From: Leishmania mexicana MHOM/GT/2001/U1103
Taxonomy: Eukaryota; Euglenozoa; Kinetoplastea; Trypanosomatida; Trypanosomatidae
DNA: 64,000 bases
Reading direction: 5' to 3'
NCBI RefSeq assembly: GCF_000234665.1
Contig: NC_018334.1
Coordinates: 310,001 to 374,000, forward strand
Under the pieces are notes generated by a model that was given only the letters and a program-made list of their open reading frames with translations, was not told where the DNA came from and made no database searches. Shown piece by piece: positions 63,454-64,000 of the stretch; position 1 is the stretch's first letter; every line of letters begins with the position of its first letter. The position numbers and the translations under genes are program-made.

Positions 63454-64000
63454 GATGAAGGTGGCGGTGCGAGAAAAAGACGAGGTGATCACGAGAGAGA
63501 GAGAGAGAGTTAGTAATAACGGAAGTTTCGATAAATCGCGCCAGTCTATGGATCTGTTCTTGTATCCGCGTATATATATATATATATGTGTGTGTGTGTA
63601 CGCGTGCGTACGTGGGCTTGTCGGACTCTTGGTATATATCGGCGAGCACGTTGTGAGGGGAGGGGGAGGGGGGTGGACGTGCGCTACCCTCAGCTCTTCT
63701 GTGGGCTATCGAATCGCTCGACTGCGGGGAAGGGGGGGGGGCATGAGAAGCAAACAGCAGTGGGAAAAGGGAGATGAGGGTTGTCGTCCTTGATGAACGA
63801 CCGTGTTCGAAGAGGCGAGTGGTAGCCACTAATCGCCACTGATGCTCGTAGAGGGAGAAAGCGGGGGGAATGTACAGCCGCTCACCATAAGGGCTGTCAG
63901 CAGCCGCCTTTGTCTCTGGGGATCGCACGAGTCCTAGGCAAAAGCCGTCCATCGACTAAGCATATCATCGAGGTGGAATCAACGCATCGAGCTCCCACCC
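63454..64000. other. upstream flank at window edge, no gene seen
   Basis: Contains the pyrimidine tract of the gene at 60082 and a TA/TG tract at about 63571-63599. No supported ORF. Confidence 0.5.
63493..63509 (-). promoter_or_regulatory. candidate trans-splicing polypyrimidine tract
   Basis: On the transcribed strand this is a pure CT run. In trypanosomatids such a tract directs addition of the spliced leader at the first AG downstream. Here the first downstream AG lies at about 63440, inside the MYRGR codons, about 50 bases below the tract. Confidence 0.5.

Overview
The window looks like a trypanosomatid nuclear genome, most probably Leishmania or a close relative. It is GC-rich, no gene needs an intron, and every gene I accept lies on the minus strand, as in one polycistronic directional cluster. 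Genes are separated by long, repeat-bearing, non-coding stretches that would be 5' and 3' UTRs. The strongest anchor is a tandem pair of 480-residue amino acid permeases that match the Leishmania arginine transporter AAP3. In reference Leishmania genomes, as I recall them, that pair sits on chromosome 31 near lipase genes, and a lipase relic is present here. There are no rRNA genes, convincing tRNA genes, CRISPR arrays or bacterial-type operons. Two 100-base runs of N (39899-39998 and 44584-44683) are assembly gaps.

Layout, left to right; transcription runs right to left. 0.6-2.4 kb: relics of a class 3 lipase and an unidentified gene. 5.0-9.85 kb: a head-to-tail duplication carrying two BAR-like coiled-coil genes, one cut short by a net 242-bp deletion. 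11.3-13.5 kb: two small proline/tyrosine-rich paralogues. 14.3-16.1 kb: a large Ras-like GTPase with a CaaX end and Leu at the catalytic Gln position. 20.2-28.6 kb: two AAP3 copies flanking a degenerate transporter. 30.1-30.6 kb: a CFAP97/Hemingway-type axonemal protein. 32.3 and 49.6 kb: two copies of a 79-residue single-pass membrane microprotein. 36.5-46.7 kb: an intact N-myristoylated protein gene with three decayed paralogues and both assembly gaps. 50.5-53.1 kb: an unknown 887-residue protein. 54.4-63.5 kb: three tandem paralogues with PDZ-like modules; the middle one carries about six AT-hook-type clusters and a mitochondrial-type N-terminus.

The theme of the window is local duplication followed by repair, divergence or decay. 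The AAP3 pair would supply arginine to the parasite. The three PDZ-like/AT-hook genes are the best candidate for an undescribed system, possibly one organising kinetoplast DNA; that role is inference. Two families of dispersed SIDER-like repeats lie mostly in presumed 3' UTRs, where such elements are known to affect mRNA stability in Leishmania.
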